Source: Prescottella soli
GTDB lineage: Bacteria > Actinomycetota > Actinomycetes > Mycobacteriales > Mycobacteriaceae
DNA length: 64,000 nucleotides
NCBI RefSeq assembly: GCF_040024445.1
Contig: NZ_CP157276.1
Location: forward strand, 2,046,001 to 2,110,000
Direction: 5' to 3'
Numbering within the stretch: position 1 is the stretch's first letter; the number at the start of each line of letters is the position of its first letter. Below, piece by piece: positions 31,293-43,400 of the stretch. The notes under the pieces are model-generated. The model was not told where the DNA came from, searched no databases, and saw only the letters and a list, made by a program, of their open reading frames with translations. A program made the position numbers and the translations under genes.

Positions 31293-32762
31293 GTGCGCAG
31301 GTTCGCGGCGTCGATCGGAAGTCTCGTCAAGGACCGTCGGGCGACGGTCGACACGGTCACAGCGGCTCCCACACCGCTGCAGCCGATCGACCTCACCGAC
31401 GACGCCCGCGTTGCCGAGGTACTCGACCTCGCGGTGCGTATCGGGGACCTGCTGCTGGCGTCGGGCACCTCCGCGGTCGACACCGCCACGCAGGTCCGCT
31501 TCGTCGCCGCGACGTACGGCCTGGCACAGTGCGACGTCGACGTCACCTACAACTCGATCGTGCTCTCCGCGCACCGCGGGCCTCTGATCCCGCCGGCGAG
31601 CACGATGCGGATCGTGCACTACCGGTCGATGGACTTCACCCGCCTCGCGGCCGCCGACCGCCTCACCCGGCGGATCCGGCTCGAGGCGATCACCCCGGCG
31701 CAGGCACACGCCGCCCTCGATGCCATCGTCTCCGCGCCGCACCCCTACAACCGCTGGATCGCGACGCTCGGCTGGGCCGGCGTGGCCGCCGCGGTCGCCG
31801 TGCTGCTCGGCGCCGGCCCGTTCATCACGATCGTCGCGTTCCTCACCACCGTGGTGATCGACCGCGTCAATCGGGTCCTCAACCGGTTCGGGCTGCCCTA
31901 CTTCTTCCAGCAGATGATGGGCGGGCTGATCGCGGCCACTCCGGCGATGGCGCTGTACGCGGTCCGGGATCACCTGGGGGTGGAGGTCAGACCATCGCTG
32001 ATCATCGCGGCCGGGGTGGTGGTGCTGCTGTCCGGCCTGTCGTTGGTCGGTTCGGTGCAGGACGCCATCACCGGCGCGCCGATCACGGCTTCGGCCCGGT
32101 TCTTCGAAGTCGTGATGATGACCGGCGGCATCATCGCCGGTGTCGCGCTGTCCCTGCGGGTCGCGAGCGCGCTCGGCGCGGACCTGCCGCTCATCAGCAA
32201 CGTCCCGCCCCCCGACATCACCCAACTTCCTGTGAAGGTGATCGCGGGCGCGTTGACGTCGATGTTCTTCGCACTCGCGTGCTACGCCGAGCGGCGGGCG
32301 CTGACGGCCGCCGGTCTGGGCGGCGCCGCGGGCCTGCTCTTCTTCGTGCTCGCGCAGAGCATGGGCATCGGCCCGGTGATCTCGTCGGCGATCGCGGCGA
32401 CCGTGGTCGGTTTCGCGGGCGGTCTCATGGCACGACGGGCGCTGACCCCGCCACTCGTCGTGGCGGTGGCGGGCATCACGCCGCTGCTGCCGGGTCTGTC
32501 CTTGTATCGCGGTCTGTACGCGATGTTGAACGACGAGGTGATCGTCGGCCTGACCGCGCTGCTGGGCGCGTTCGGTGTCGGGTGCGCGCTGGCGGCGGGC
32601 GTCACGCTCGGCGAATGGGGCGCTCGGACGTTGCGGCGCCCGCCACGGCGCCGCAATGCGACATTGCGCCGAAACACGACGCTGCGCCGCCCGCGATTCG
32701 GGCGACGCAGCGTGACGATGAGCAATTCCGTGTCCGACTCCGTGACTCGGAACGTCACGTAG
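31293..32762 (+). CDS. thrE: Threonine/serine exporter, ThrE family
   Basis: 489 residues. The N-terminal soluble half has 'VLDLAVRIGDLLLASGTSAVDTATQVRFVAATYGL...CDVDVTYNSIVLS' (ThrE/DUF1212), followed by about ten membrane helices including 'LLPGLSLYRGLYAMLND', the form known from C. glutamicum ThrE. It exports Thr/Ser using the proton gradient. GTG start one base after the NTF2-like stop. The last 45 residues are an Arg-rich tail with LRR-x(3-4)-LRR repeats, whose DNA folds into two hairpins. That part overlaps what looks like a transcription terminator. It converges on the MbtH-like gene with 15 bases between stops. Confidence 0.92.
   Translation: MRRFAASIGSLVKDRRATVDTVTAAPTPLQPIDLTDDARVAEVLDLAVRIGDLLLASGTSAVDTATQVRFVAATYGLAQCDVDVTYNSIVLSAHRGPLIPPASTMRIVHYRSMDFTRLAAADRLTRRIRLEAITPAQAHAALDAIVSAPHPYNRWIATLGWAGVAAAVAVLLGAGPFITIVAFLTTVVIDRVNRVLNRFGLPYFFQQMMGGLIAATPAMALYAVRDHLGVEVRPSLIIAAGVVVLLSGLSLVGSVQDAITGAPITASARFFEVVMMTGGIIAGVALSLRVASALGADLPLISNVPPPDITQLPVKVIAGALTSMFFALACYAERRALTAAGLGGAAGLLFFVLAQSMGIGPVISSAIAATVVGFAGGLMARRALTPPLVVAVAGITPLLPGLSLYRGLYAMLNDEVIVGLTALLGAFGVGCALAAGVTLGEWGARTLRRPPRRRNATLRRNTTLRRPRFGRRSVTMSNSVSDSVTRNVT
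32653..32713. terminator. Two hairpins inside the 3' end of thrE (probable terminator for the siderophore operon)
   Basis: The first hairpin is GCAATG-CGA-CATTGC (32653-32667). The second is ACGCTGCG and CGCCCG pairing with CGGGCG and CGCAGCGT around a 5-base loop (32679-32713, 14 bp with one mismatch). They lie 65-125 bases downstream of the MbtH-like stop on the minus strand and are read as codons for the Arg-rich ThrE tail on the plus strand. Confidence 0.5.
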
Positions 32763-32777
32763 TCGGAACCGGACGGA

Positions 32778-33011
32778 TTACTTCTCGGCGTTCTTCTGGT
32801 CCTGCTCCATGGCCTCACGCAAGCTCTTCGGCCGCATGTCGGTCCAGTTCTTCTCGACGTATTCGACGCACGCCTGACGCGAATCCTCGCCGAAGACGAT
32901 CCTCCAGCCCTGGGGGACCTCGGAGAACGTGGGCCACAGGGAATGCTGGTCTTCGTCGTTGACCAGCACGTAGAAGCGGCCGTCTTCGTCGTCGAACGGA
33001 TTGGTGCTCAT
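32778..33011 (-). CDS. MbtH-like NRPS accessory protein
   Basis: 77 residues. '[61 protein letters not shown]' is a full MbtH domain with the conserved NxExQxSLWP, P-x-GW and W-T-D-x-R-P-x-S-L elements. Such proteins bind and activate the adenylation domains of NRPSs, here surely the 5586-residue enzyme upstream. The ATG overlaps the stop of the ornithine hydroxylase gene by four bases. Expression should follow the iron-controlled NRPS transcript. Confidence 0.96.
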   Translation of the reverse strand: MSTNPFDDEDGRFYVLVNDEDQHSLWPTFSEVPQGWRIVFGEDSRQACVEYVEKNWTDMRPKSLREAMEQDQKNAEK

Positions 33012-34345
33012 CTGACCTCGCTTGTTGCGTACGGGTTGGCTGCGTTCAGCCTAGCAAGGCGTCCGCTGATATCTCGATGAGCGAGAATCGAATTGAGTAT
33101 CTCTCCCGCGCGCACTGCAACATTGGACAGCAATGACGCCGTCAAGCCGTGTGTTTTCTCCGTTCCGCCCTGCAGGTAGATGCCCCCGGTGACGTCCGGT
33201 CCGGCGTCGAGGCGGTAATCGCGGCCGACGCCGCGATCTAGCCCCACGCCGGGAAACGACTCGCCGAACAGCGAGTCGAGCGGGGTCGCCGAGAACCCGG
33301 TGGCCAACACCAGCGCGTCGCACACGAGCGTGTCGGTGAGGCCGTCGAGGGTGCTGTGCACCGACACCTCGATGCCGTCGGCGTCCTCGCGCACCGCACT
33401 GACCTCGGACGCACGTCGCATGAACAGCCTCTGCTCGCCGCGCACCCGCTCCTGGTACTCGGCGGCGTACAGCGCGTTGATCAGTTCGATGTCGACCACC
33501 GAGTAGTTGGTGCCGCGGTGCAGCTCGAGCAGGCGTTCACGCTCCGCCGTGGACGCGGCGTGCAGTTCGTCCACGGTGCCCGGATCGAAGATCCGGTTCG
33601 CGTACGGGCTGTCGTCGGCCGGGCTGAACCCGAACCGGGAGAACACGCTGTGAACCTCGGCCTCGGGATAGTTGCCGTGCAGGTACTGCACCACCTCTGC
33701 CGCGCTCTGGCCGGCGCCGAGGACGACGAATCGCTGATGCACCGGCTCCGGCAACTCCGCGATGTGGAACAGGAACTGGTGGTTGTGGAAACACCGGGCC
33801 GACGGCGTCGCCCACTCCGGCAGCCGTTCCCGCAATCCCGCACCCACCACGACATTTCGGGCCCGGACGACGGTGCCGTCCGAGAGCGAGAGCGCGAACC
33901 TGTCCACCGCTCCCCCGTCGTCGATCCCCTCGACCACGGCGACGGTGGTGCCGTACCGGACGTCGGCGGCGACGCGCCCGGCCGCCCACTGCAGATAGTC
34001 CTGGAACTCCACCCGCGTGGGAAAGAACGTCTGGTGGTTCACGAAGTCGACGAGCCGTCCGCGATCGTGCAGATACGAGAAGAAGCTGTACCCGCTGCGC
34101 GGGTTGCGGAACGTGACGAGATCCTTGGGGAACGCAATCTGCATGGTCGCGCCGTCGAGGAGCATGCCGCGATGCCAGCCGAACTCGTCCTGCTTCTCGA
34201 AGAAGCACGCGGTGATCCGCTCGTCGGGGTGGCACTCCGCGTTGTGCTCCTCGATCGCGATCGCGAGTGCGAGGTTAGACGGACCGAACCCGATCCCGAC
34301 CACGTCGAGCGTTTCGTCACCGTCGGCTCGTTGACTGTCAGTCAT
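33008..34345 (-). CDS. L-ornithine N5-monooxygenase (SidA/PvdA family)
   Basis: 445 residues. FAD motif [12 protein letters not shown] (17-28), '[25 protein letters not shown]' typical of hydroxamate N-hydroxylases, NADPH motif '[21 protein letters not shown]', and '[14 protein letters not shown]' (the D/L-ATGY-like motif). It hydroxylates the side-chain amine of L-ornithine, the first step to the hydroxamate ligands. It lies 136 bases downstream of the NRPS and overlaps the MbtH-like gene. Ornithine rather than lysine is inferred from the A-domain codes of the NRPS. I recall the equivalent R. equi gene as rhbE. Confidence 0.94.
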   Translation of the reverse strand: MTDSQRADGDETLDVVGIGFGPSNLALAIAIEEHNAECHPDERITACFFEKQDEFGWHRGMLLDGATMQIAFPKDLVTFRNPRSGYSFFSYLHDRGRLVDFVNHQTFFPTRVEFQDYLQWAAGRVAADVRYGTTVAVVEGIDDGGAVDRFALSLSDGTVVRARNVVVGAGLRERLPEWATPSARCFHNHQFLFHIAELPEPVHQRFVVLGAGQSAAEVVQYLHGNYPEAEVHSVFSRFGFSPADDSPYANRIFDPGTVDELHAASTAERERLLELHRGTNYSVVDIELINALYAAEYQERVRGEQRLFMRRASEVSAVREDADGIEVSVHSTLDGLTDTLVCDALVLATGFSATPLDSLFGESFPGVGLDRGVGRDYRLDAGPDVTGGIYLQGGTEKTHGLTASLLSNVAVRAGEILNSILAHRDISGRLARLNAANPYATSEVR

Positions 34346-34413
34346 CGCTCATGTCCGTCCTCGTAGCCCCACCGCTGTTGGGTCCCCGCATCTTCCGTTG
34401 GAGAAGATAGCAA

Positions 34414-34437
34414 AGGCTACCCTCATTAGGGGAGCCT
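34414..34437 (-). promoter_or_regulatory. Imperfect palindrome/hairpin between NRPS and hydroxylase genes
   Basis: Arms AGGCTACCCT and AGGGGAGCCT pair at nine of ten positions around CATT. It lies 45 bases after the NRPS stop and about 70 bases before the hydroxylase ATG. It could attenuate read-through, protect the downstream mRNA end, or be a degenerate iron box: the overlapping minus-strand 19-mer matches the IdeR consensus at only about 12 positions. Confidence 0.4.
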
Positions 34438-34481
34438 ACGGATACCGGCTTCGGCGTGTGACGCGTCACAGCCGATCCGAG

Positions 34482-37400
34482 TCAGGCGACACCTCCCCCG
34501 CTCACGACCGACGCCAGCAGCGCCGACAGCTCCCGCGCCCACCCCACGACCGCGTCGCGGTCGAGCGCACCGGTGGAGAACTCGAAGTGGGCGTGCACCG
34601 GACCCGTCCCCGCCGGCTCGTAGAAACTGAGCGTCAGCTCCGCCGACGGCTGTCCGACCGGCACCGGCAGGAACCCGTCGAGCACGCCCTCGAGCGCATC
34701 GAAGCGGGCCTGCTCGTGGTGGACCAGCATCACCTGCGGATAGCGACCGCCGGCACTGGCGCCATCGAGTTCGGCTGCAACGTAGGCGAATCCGACGTCC
34801 TGATGATCGAGCGCCTCGAGATTCGAGGAACGGACGCGGGCGAGCAGTTCCTCGAAGTCCGGGGTTCCGCTCGTGTCGGTCCGCATCACGACGACGTTGA
34901 AGAAGCACCCGATCATCGGAGCGAGCGCGTCCTCGGATCGGCCCGCGACGAGCGAGCCGATCGGAATGTCGGTGCCCGCACCGCTCCTCGTCAGCAGCGT
35001 GGCCAACGCCGCCTGCAGGATCATGAACATGCTCGTCCCGGTGCGAACCGCGAGCCGGTCGATCCCGTCGTGCAGGTCGGCATCGATCTCGATCGACACC
35101 ATCTCGCGCCGCGGCTCCCGCACTCCCGCCGGGGCGGGAAGGTGGAGACGGAAGGGCATGTCGGACAGCCTGTTCCGCCAGTATTCGAGCTGTCGGGCGT
35201 GTCGGCTCGACGGATCGGCAGGGTCACCGAGCAACCGCTGCTGCCAGCGCACGTAGTCCGGGTATTCCACCGCGAGCGGCTCCCACTGCGGCGCACTGCC
35301 GCCGGCGCGGGACGCATACGCGGACAACAGGTCTCCGAGCAGCGGCACCACCGACCACTCGTCCACCGCGAGGTAGTGCATCGTGAGCAGCAGTACCTGA
35401 CGTCCGGCGTCGTCGCTCACCAGGTGCACGCGCAGCGGCGCCTCCCCGGTGAGGTCGATCCGGAGCTGTGCCAGCTCGTAGGCCCGCCGGTGCAGGTCGT
35501 CGTCGCCGACGTCGATCACGTCGATGCCCGGGCGTGGACCGTCGGAGGCGAACACCTCGGAACCGTCCGGCGCGAACACGGTTCGCAGCGGCATGTGCCG
35601 GTCGACGACGTCGTCGAGTGCCCGCGCCAGCATCTCGGGATCGATGCGCTCTCGCAGTCGTAGCGCGAGCGCATGGTCGGCCCGCGCGGACGACCCCGCG
35701 GCGCGGTGACGCAGCCAGTGCAGCCGCTGCGCCGGGGCCAGAGAGACGGGAGCGTCGTCGCCGGTCGCGACCAGCGCCGGCCGCCCGGGGTTGTCGGCAC
35801 GCCGGACGACCTCGGCCAGCTCGGCCACCGTCGGGGCGTCGAACACGTCACGGATGGTGATCTCGCGCCCGAACACGGTGCGGACCCGGCCCACGAGCTT
35901 CATCGAGGCCATCGAGTGCCCGCCGAGGTCGAAGAAGCCGTCGTGGATGCCGACCACGGGCAGGCGCAGGATCTCCGAGAAGATCTCGCACAGTTCGGTT
36001 TCGACGTCGTCGCGCGGGCTGCCGTCGCCGGCGAGGATCGCCCAGTCCGGCGCCGGCAACGCCTTTCGGTCGAGCTTGCCGTTCGGGGTGAGCGGCAGCG
36101 CACCGGGCAGCACCACGACCATCGTCGGCACCATGTAGTCCGGCAACGTCCGAGCGGCGTGCGCACGAACCTCCGACGCGTCCACGGCGGGAGCGGAATC
36201 CGATCCGTCGACGAACTCCGGTGACACGTAGCCGACCAGTCGGGTGATGCCGCCGCCGGTGTCTGCGACCACCGCGGCCTGGCTCACCCCGGGGTGACTC
36301 GCGAGCGCGGCGATGATCTCGCCGAGCTCGATCCGGAACCCGCGGATCTTCACCTGGTCGTCGACGCGGCCGAGGAAGTCGATGTTCCCGTCGGACCGCC
36401 ACCGCGCCCGGTCACCGGTGCGGTACATGCGCCCCGGCCCGTACGGATTCGCGATGAACCGGCCCGCCGTGAGCGCCGGCCGGCCCAGGTAGCCCCGTGC
36501 CAGACCGCGCCCGGCGATGTACAACTCACCGGCGATGCCCGGCGGCACCGGACGCAGCCGGTCGTCGAGGACGTAGGCCTGCTCGTTGGGGTCGGGGATG
36601 CCGATCGGCACCGACTGCGTCCACCCCGGCTGCGCCTGCCACAGCGTGTTGTTGACCGTCGCCTCGGTGAGCCCGTAGGCGGCGAGCAGGTTCAACCGCT
36701 CGGCCCAGCGACCGATCAGGTCCGGCGGCACCGTCTCGGTCCCCACCAGCACGGTGCAGCCTTCCGGCACAGCACATCCCGGCGGCAGTGCGGCCATGAG
36801 CGACGGTGGCAGGATCGCGTGCGTGACCTTGCGCTCGTGCATGAAGTCGGTGAGCTCCGGACCGGCCACGCGGGCCTCCTCCGGGACGATCACCAACGCC
36901 GACCCGGTGCACAGCGCCATCGACAACTCGAACACCGCGACGTCGAAGCCGACGGAGGCGAACTGCATGACCACCGACCCGGTGGTCAGCTTCATCCGGT
37001 CCTCGGCCGTCGCGACGAGGCTCATGATGCCCTCATGTGGCAGGACCGCGCCCTTGGGACGGCCCGTCGAGCCGGACGTGTAGATCACGTACGCCGCGTG
37101 CTCGAGCCCCGGCGGCGGCGTCGGCAGTCCGTCGGTGGTGCGACCGTAGGTTTCGGCGATCACGAGTGGATCGTCGAGCAGGACGCGCTCGAGGTCCGGC
37201 GCGGCGATGCGCGCCGATTCGGACGACGTCGTCAGCAGGATCCCGGCACCCGAATCCTCGAGCATGTACGAGATGCGGTCCGCCGGGTGGGTCAGATCGA
37301 GCGGTAGATAGGCCGCGCCCAGACGCAACACCCCGAGCACCGACGCCACCATGTCGATCGACCGCGGAACGGCCAGGCCCACCACGCTTTCCGTGCGGAC

Positions 37401-40400
37401 CCCGCGTGCCGCGAGGACGGCCGCGATGCTCCTGGACCGCTTGTCGAGCTCGGCGTACGTCGCCTCGCCGTTCCGGTCCGCGACGGCCACCGCCGTGGGG
37501 GTCTCCCGCGCCCACCGCTCGAACGCCTCCGGCAGCGTCAGCTCCTCGACGAGACGGGAGGTGTCGTTGAAGGCGCGCAGCACCGCGTCGCGCTCGCCGC
37601 CCAGGAACACGTCGACGTCGGACACCCGGGTCGCGGGATCCGCGGCGACGGCCCCGAGGACCGCGACCTGGCGGCGGGCCATGCGGTCGACGGTGTCGCG
37701 GTCGAACAGGTCGGCGCTGTACTCGAGCCGCAACCGCACCCGCTCCTCGTCGAGGAATTCGGTCCAGTTGAACACCAGGTCGAACTTGGCGGTGCGCTCC
37801 TCGATCGACACCGGCGCGAGCGCCAGGTCGGGCGACGGCGCCGGGTCGGCGGTGCGGCTGTGGTAGCCGACCATCACCTGGAACAGCGGGTTCCGGGCCA
37901 GCGTGCGAGCCGGGTTGAGTCGCTCGACGACGGATTCGAACGGCACGTCCGCGTGCGAGAACGCGGCCAGGTCGAGGTCCTTGACCCGGGCCAGCAGTTC
38001 CACGAACGTCGGGTCACCCGAGACGTCGGTGCGGAGCACCACCGTGTTGACGAAGAAGCCGACCAGGTCGTCGAGTCCCTGCTCGGCACGCCCGGCGACC
38101 GGCGCACCCAACGGCAGGTCGTCGCCGGCGCCGAGCCGCTGCAGCAGGGTGGCCGACGCAGCGTGCAGCACCATGAACATGCTGGCGCCGTGCTCGCGGG
38201 CGAGTGCCCGCAATGCGCCGGTCGTATCGGCGTCCAGGTCGAGTTCGATTGCGCCACCGGCGAAGCTGGGGCGCGCGGGCCGGGTGCGATCCGCCGGGAG
38301 CGCCAGTTCCTCCGGTGCACCGTCGAGGACGCCGGCCCAGTAGTCGAGCTGGCCGCTGATCAGCGAGTCGGCGTCGGACGGCTCGCCGAGCAGCGCCCGC
38401 TGCCACAGCGTGAAGTCCGCATACTGCACCGGCAGCGGCGCCCACTCCGGCGCCGCGCCGCGGACGCGTGCCGCGTAGGCGACCATCAGGTCGCGCAGGA
38501 ACGGCCGGTCCGACCACTCGTCGGTGGCGATGTGGTGCAGGACCAGGGCGAGCACGTGCTCGCCCTGACCGATACGGATCACCGTGGCGCGCACGGGAAT
38601 CTCGGTGGTGAGGTCGAACGGGCGCCCGACCGCGGCGGCCACCAGCGCGGGTGTCTCATCCGGCTCCGCCTCGACGACGGCCACCTCGGGCCGCGCGTCG
38701 GCCAGGATCACCTGGACCGGCTCCCCGTCGTGTTCGTCGAACACGGTGCGCAGCACCTCGTGCCGGGCGACGACGTCGGCGAGTGCCTCCGTGAACGCGG
38801 ACGCGTCGAGGTCACCGCGCAGGCGCAGCACGATCGGGAAGTTGTAGGCGGCAGAATCGCCTTCCATCTGCTGGATCACCCACAGCCGCTGCTGCGCCGG
38901 CGAGAGCGGCAGCTGCTCGGGTCGCTCCCCCGCCACCAGCACCGGTCGGGTCGACTCTCCGCGCCCGAAGATCCGACGCGCGAGCTCGGCGACGGTGGGT
39001 GCCTCGAACAGGTCCCGCATCGTCAGCTCGGCAGACAGTTCCGCGCGCGCCCGGCTGATCAGCCGGGTGGCGAGCAGCGAGTGCCCGCCCAGGTCGAAGA
39101 AGTTGTCGTCGATGCCGAGCTCGACGTCCAGCTCGAGGACCTCGCCGAACAGTCGGCACAGGGCCTCCTCGACGGCGTCCCGCGGCGCACGGGATTCGTC
39201 CGAACCCTGTCCGAGCACCGTGTCGGCGGACGGCAGCGCCCGGACGTCGAGCTTGCCGTTGACGGTCATGGGCAGCGTGTCGACCTCGATGAAGGCGACC
39301 GGAACCATGTAGTCCGGCAGCACCTTCCGCGCGTGAGCGGCGACGTCGACGGCCGCGCCCGCGCGCGCGGGCACCACGTAGGCGACCAGACGCTTGACCC
39401 CGCCCGGTCCGGCGTCGGCGATCACCGCGGCCTGGCGCACCGCGTCGAGCGCGGCCAGCACGGATTCGACCTCGCCCAGTTCGACTCGGTGCCCGCGGAT
39501 CTTCACCTGGTCGTCGGTGCGGCCGAGGAAGTCGATGTTGCCGTCGGACCCGCGCCGGACCAGGTCGCCGGTGCGGTACATCCGGGCTCCGCCGCCCACG
39601 ATCGGGTCGGCGACGAACCGCTCGGCGGTGAGGCCGAACCGGTGGAGGTAGCCGCGCGCGAGCCCGACACCGGAGATGTACAGCTCGCCCGGCACGCCGT
39701 CGGCGACCGGCCGCAGCCAGCCGTCGAGGATGTGCGCGGCGGTGTTCCAGATCGGCCGGCCCACCGTCGGCGTGGCGCTGTCCGCCGTACCGCCGCCGAG
39801 CGTGTTGATCGTGTACTCGGTGGGGCCGTACAGGTTGTAGCCGGACGTGCCGTCGGTGTCGCGCAACGCGTCCCACACCTGATCGGAGACGGCCTCGCCG
39901 CCGAGCAGCACCAGCGGCGGTCGGTGCCGTCTCGGTCCGTCGTCGAGCAGGCCCTCCTCGATGAGATGCCGCGCGTACGTGGGGGTCACGTTGACGACGT
40001 CGATCTCGTGCGCGTCGCCGTACGCGACCAGCGCCCGTGCGTCACGCCGCAGGTCCTCGTCGCAGATGTGCACCTCGTGGCCCTCGACGAGCCAGAGCAG
40101 CTCCTCCCACGACATGTCGAACGCGAACGACACGGTGTGCGCGATGCGCAGCGTGCGCCCGCCCGACCCGCGCACGACCGGTTCGAAGATCGCCTCGCGG
40201 TGGTTGAACTGCATGTTCGTCAGGCCGCGGTACGGCGTCACGACGCCCTTGGGTCGGCCGGTGGAGCCGGACGTGTAGATCACGTAGGCGGGATGGTCCA
40301 GGCGGCCGGGGGTGCCGGGCGCGAAGCCGCCGAGTTCGGTGTCGGTGAGCGCGGACCCGTCGGCGGCGCGGAGCGTGTCGACGGCAGTCGCGTCGTCGAG

Positions 40401-43400
40401 GACGATCGTGTCCACCATTGCCGCCGAGAGGCTTTCGGCGACTGCCGAGGTGGTCACCATCGTCACCGGGCGAGCGTCGTCGAGCATCCCGACCAGACGC
40501 TCGGCCGGGTGGTCCAGTTCGAGCGGCAGGTACGCGGCACCGGTCCGCAGCACCGCGAACAGCGCGACGACGGTCTCCACCGACCGCGGCAGCGCCAGCG
40601 CCGCGATCTTCTCGGGACCGGCACCGTGCGCGAGCAGCACCCGCACCATCCGGTTGATCCGGGCGTCCAGCTCGGCGTACGTGACGGTGACGTCGCCGAA
40701 CACCAGCGCGGTGGTGTCCGGGATCTGCTGCGCGGTCTCGGCGAACAGGTCCGCGATCGTCTTCTCCGGCAACGGGTGTGTGGTCTCCGTGCGGTACGCC
40801 TCGATGCGGCTGCGGTCCGACGGCGCGAGTGTGTCGGTCCGGCCGACGAGCACGTCGACGTCATCCGCGAACTGTTCGAGCAGTCGGACGAATCCCGTGA
40901 GCATGCGCTCGGCGTCCTTCGCCGCCACCGTGTCCGGGTGGAACTCGAACTTCACCTTGGTCTCGGCGCCGGGCGTGACGACCACCGTCAGCGGGTAGTG
41001 CGTGTGGTCGATGCTGTCGCCGCCGCTGATGTCGTGCGCGGCGTGCAGCGCCGAGACCTGGTTCTCGTCGACGAAGTTCTGCAGCACGTACAGCACGTCG
41101 AACAGTTCGCGGTGCTCGCTCGTCCGCTGGATCGCCGCGAGGCCGAGGTAGTCGTAGGGCATCAGCTCCAGCCGCTCGGACTGGGTGCGACGCATCAGAT
41201 CGGCGACGGACTCGTTCGGCCGCAGCGACATCCGCACCGGCACGGTGTTGAGGAACATGCCGGCCACCGAGTCGATTCCCGGCACCTCCGGCGGGCGGCC
41301 CGCCACCGTCGTGCCGAACACGACGTCACCGCGCCCGGTCGCACCGGCCAGCACCACTCCGAGCGCCGCATTGAGGATCGCGTTGAACGTGACGCCCGCC
41401 CGCGCGGCCTGCGCGCGCAGGCGCTCGCCGAGGTCGCGGGACAGCACGGCGTCGCGGCGGTCGGGCAGACCCGTCGGCTCGCCGGTTCGCCGGGCGAGCA
41501 GCGTCGGCTCCTCGAGCCCGGACAGCGCGCGCCTCCACGCCGTCTCGGCGGCGCCGCCGTCGCGGCCGGCGAGCCAGGACAGGTAGTCGTCGAATCCGCC
41601 GTCGGGCGTGACGAATCCGGTGTCGTCGCCGCCGGTCTCGTACAGCGCGAGCAGCTGGCTGACGACCAGGCCGTTGGACCAGCCGTCCCACAGCAGGAAC
41701 TGGCGGTTGATCACCAGGCGGTCGCGGTCCTCGCCGAGGCGCAGCACCGTCGCCCGCCACAGCGGCGGGGCCGCTAGGTCGAACGGCGTGCGCCGATCCT
41801 CGAGCATCAGCTGCGCGGCCCGCTCCTCGCGGGCGGCGGCGTCGAGGTCGCGCAGATCCACCTCGGTGATCGGGACGTCGAGTCCGGCGCTGACGAACTG
41901 CACCGGCGCGGTCAGTCCCGCACTGGCGAATCCGGCACGCAGCGTCGGGTTGCGGCGCTGCAGGGTGCGGATCGCGGCGGCCAGTCGCTCCAGGTCCAGG
42001 TGCCGGTCGAAGTCCAGCGAGAACTGGGCGGTGTAAATGTCGGCGCCGTCGGCGATTCCGGCCTGGAAGTACAGGCCCTCCTGCAGCGGCGACAGCGGCC
42101 AGATGGTCTCGACGCCCGCGGGTGCGGCGTCGACGACGGTGTCGATCTCGCCCTGGGTGAGGGCCGCCAGCGGGACGTCGGACGGGGTGAGCGCGGCGGG
42201 CCCGTCGTGCTGCGAGGCGAGGACGACCAGTTCACTCAGTGCGGCCGCCCAACCGTCGCTCAGGGCGCGGGCGTCCGCGGCGGAAAGGTCCGGTTCGGAC
42301 CAGCCGAACACCGCGCTCAGCACGGGCCCGTCCTGGGTGTCCTCGCACAGCGCGTTGACGAGGAGCCGGTACGGGCCGCCCATGTCGGCGTCGGGATCGG
42401 TTGCCAGGACGTCGGTTTCGGGCGCCGTGGTCCACGGCCCGACGAGGCCGGCGGGCATCCGGCCCAGGTAGTTGAACAGCACCTGCGCCGACGCACCCGC
42501 GGCCAGCATCCCGGCGGTGCGGGCGTTGGCGTACCGCAGCATGCCGTAGCCGATGCCGCCGTCGGGCGCCGCGCGCAGCGCCTCCTTGACGGACTTGAGC
42601 GCATCGACGCCCTCGGTGCCGCCGGGAAGGCGCACCGGGCTGATGTTGGTGAACCAGCCGACGGTGCGGGACAGGTCGATGCCCGGCGCCAGCTCCTCAC
42701 GACCGTGCCGCTCGAGATCGACCAGCAGGTCCGACGCGCGGCCCTGCCCGGCGAACCAGCGGGTGACGGCGATGCGGAGCGCGGTCACCAGGACGTCGGT
42801 GACGTCGGCGTATGCGAGCGCGGGCACGGCGGTCAGCACGGCCTCGGTGTCGGCGACGGTCAACCGCACGGTGCGGCTCGATCCGGTGCCGATCGTGACG
42901 TCGCCCTGCGCGGACGGCACCAGTTCGGCTCCGGGAGCGGTGATCTCGCGCCAGTGCGCCAGCTCACGCAGCCGGGCGGGCTGCTGGGCATGCGCGGTGA
43001 CGAGGTCCGCGTACGCCTTCAGCGAGGTGCCGACGGGGTCGAGGGCGGCGGGCAGACCCGATCGGGCCGCCACCCACGACATCGGCAGGTCCTCGAGCAG
43101 CACCCGCCACGAGACACCGTCGACCACGAGGTGGTGGGCGACCAGGAGCAGGCGTCCGAGGTCGTGCTCGCCCGCGTCGAACCACACCGCCTCGACCACG
43201 GCGCCGGCCTCGGGATCGAGGCGGTCGGCCGCGGCGGACGACTCGGCCGCGATCACCGCACGCAACTGCGCATCGTCGTGGCCGGTGACGTCCACGCGGC
43301 GCAGCGACGGCGCGACGGCGCCGCGCTCGGCGATGTGCAGCGACCACACCCCCGGCGCGTGCCGGGTCAGGCGCTGCCGCAGCCCGTCGTGGTGGTCGAG

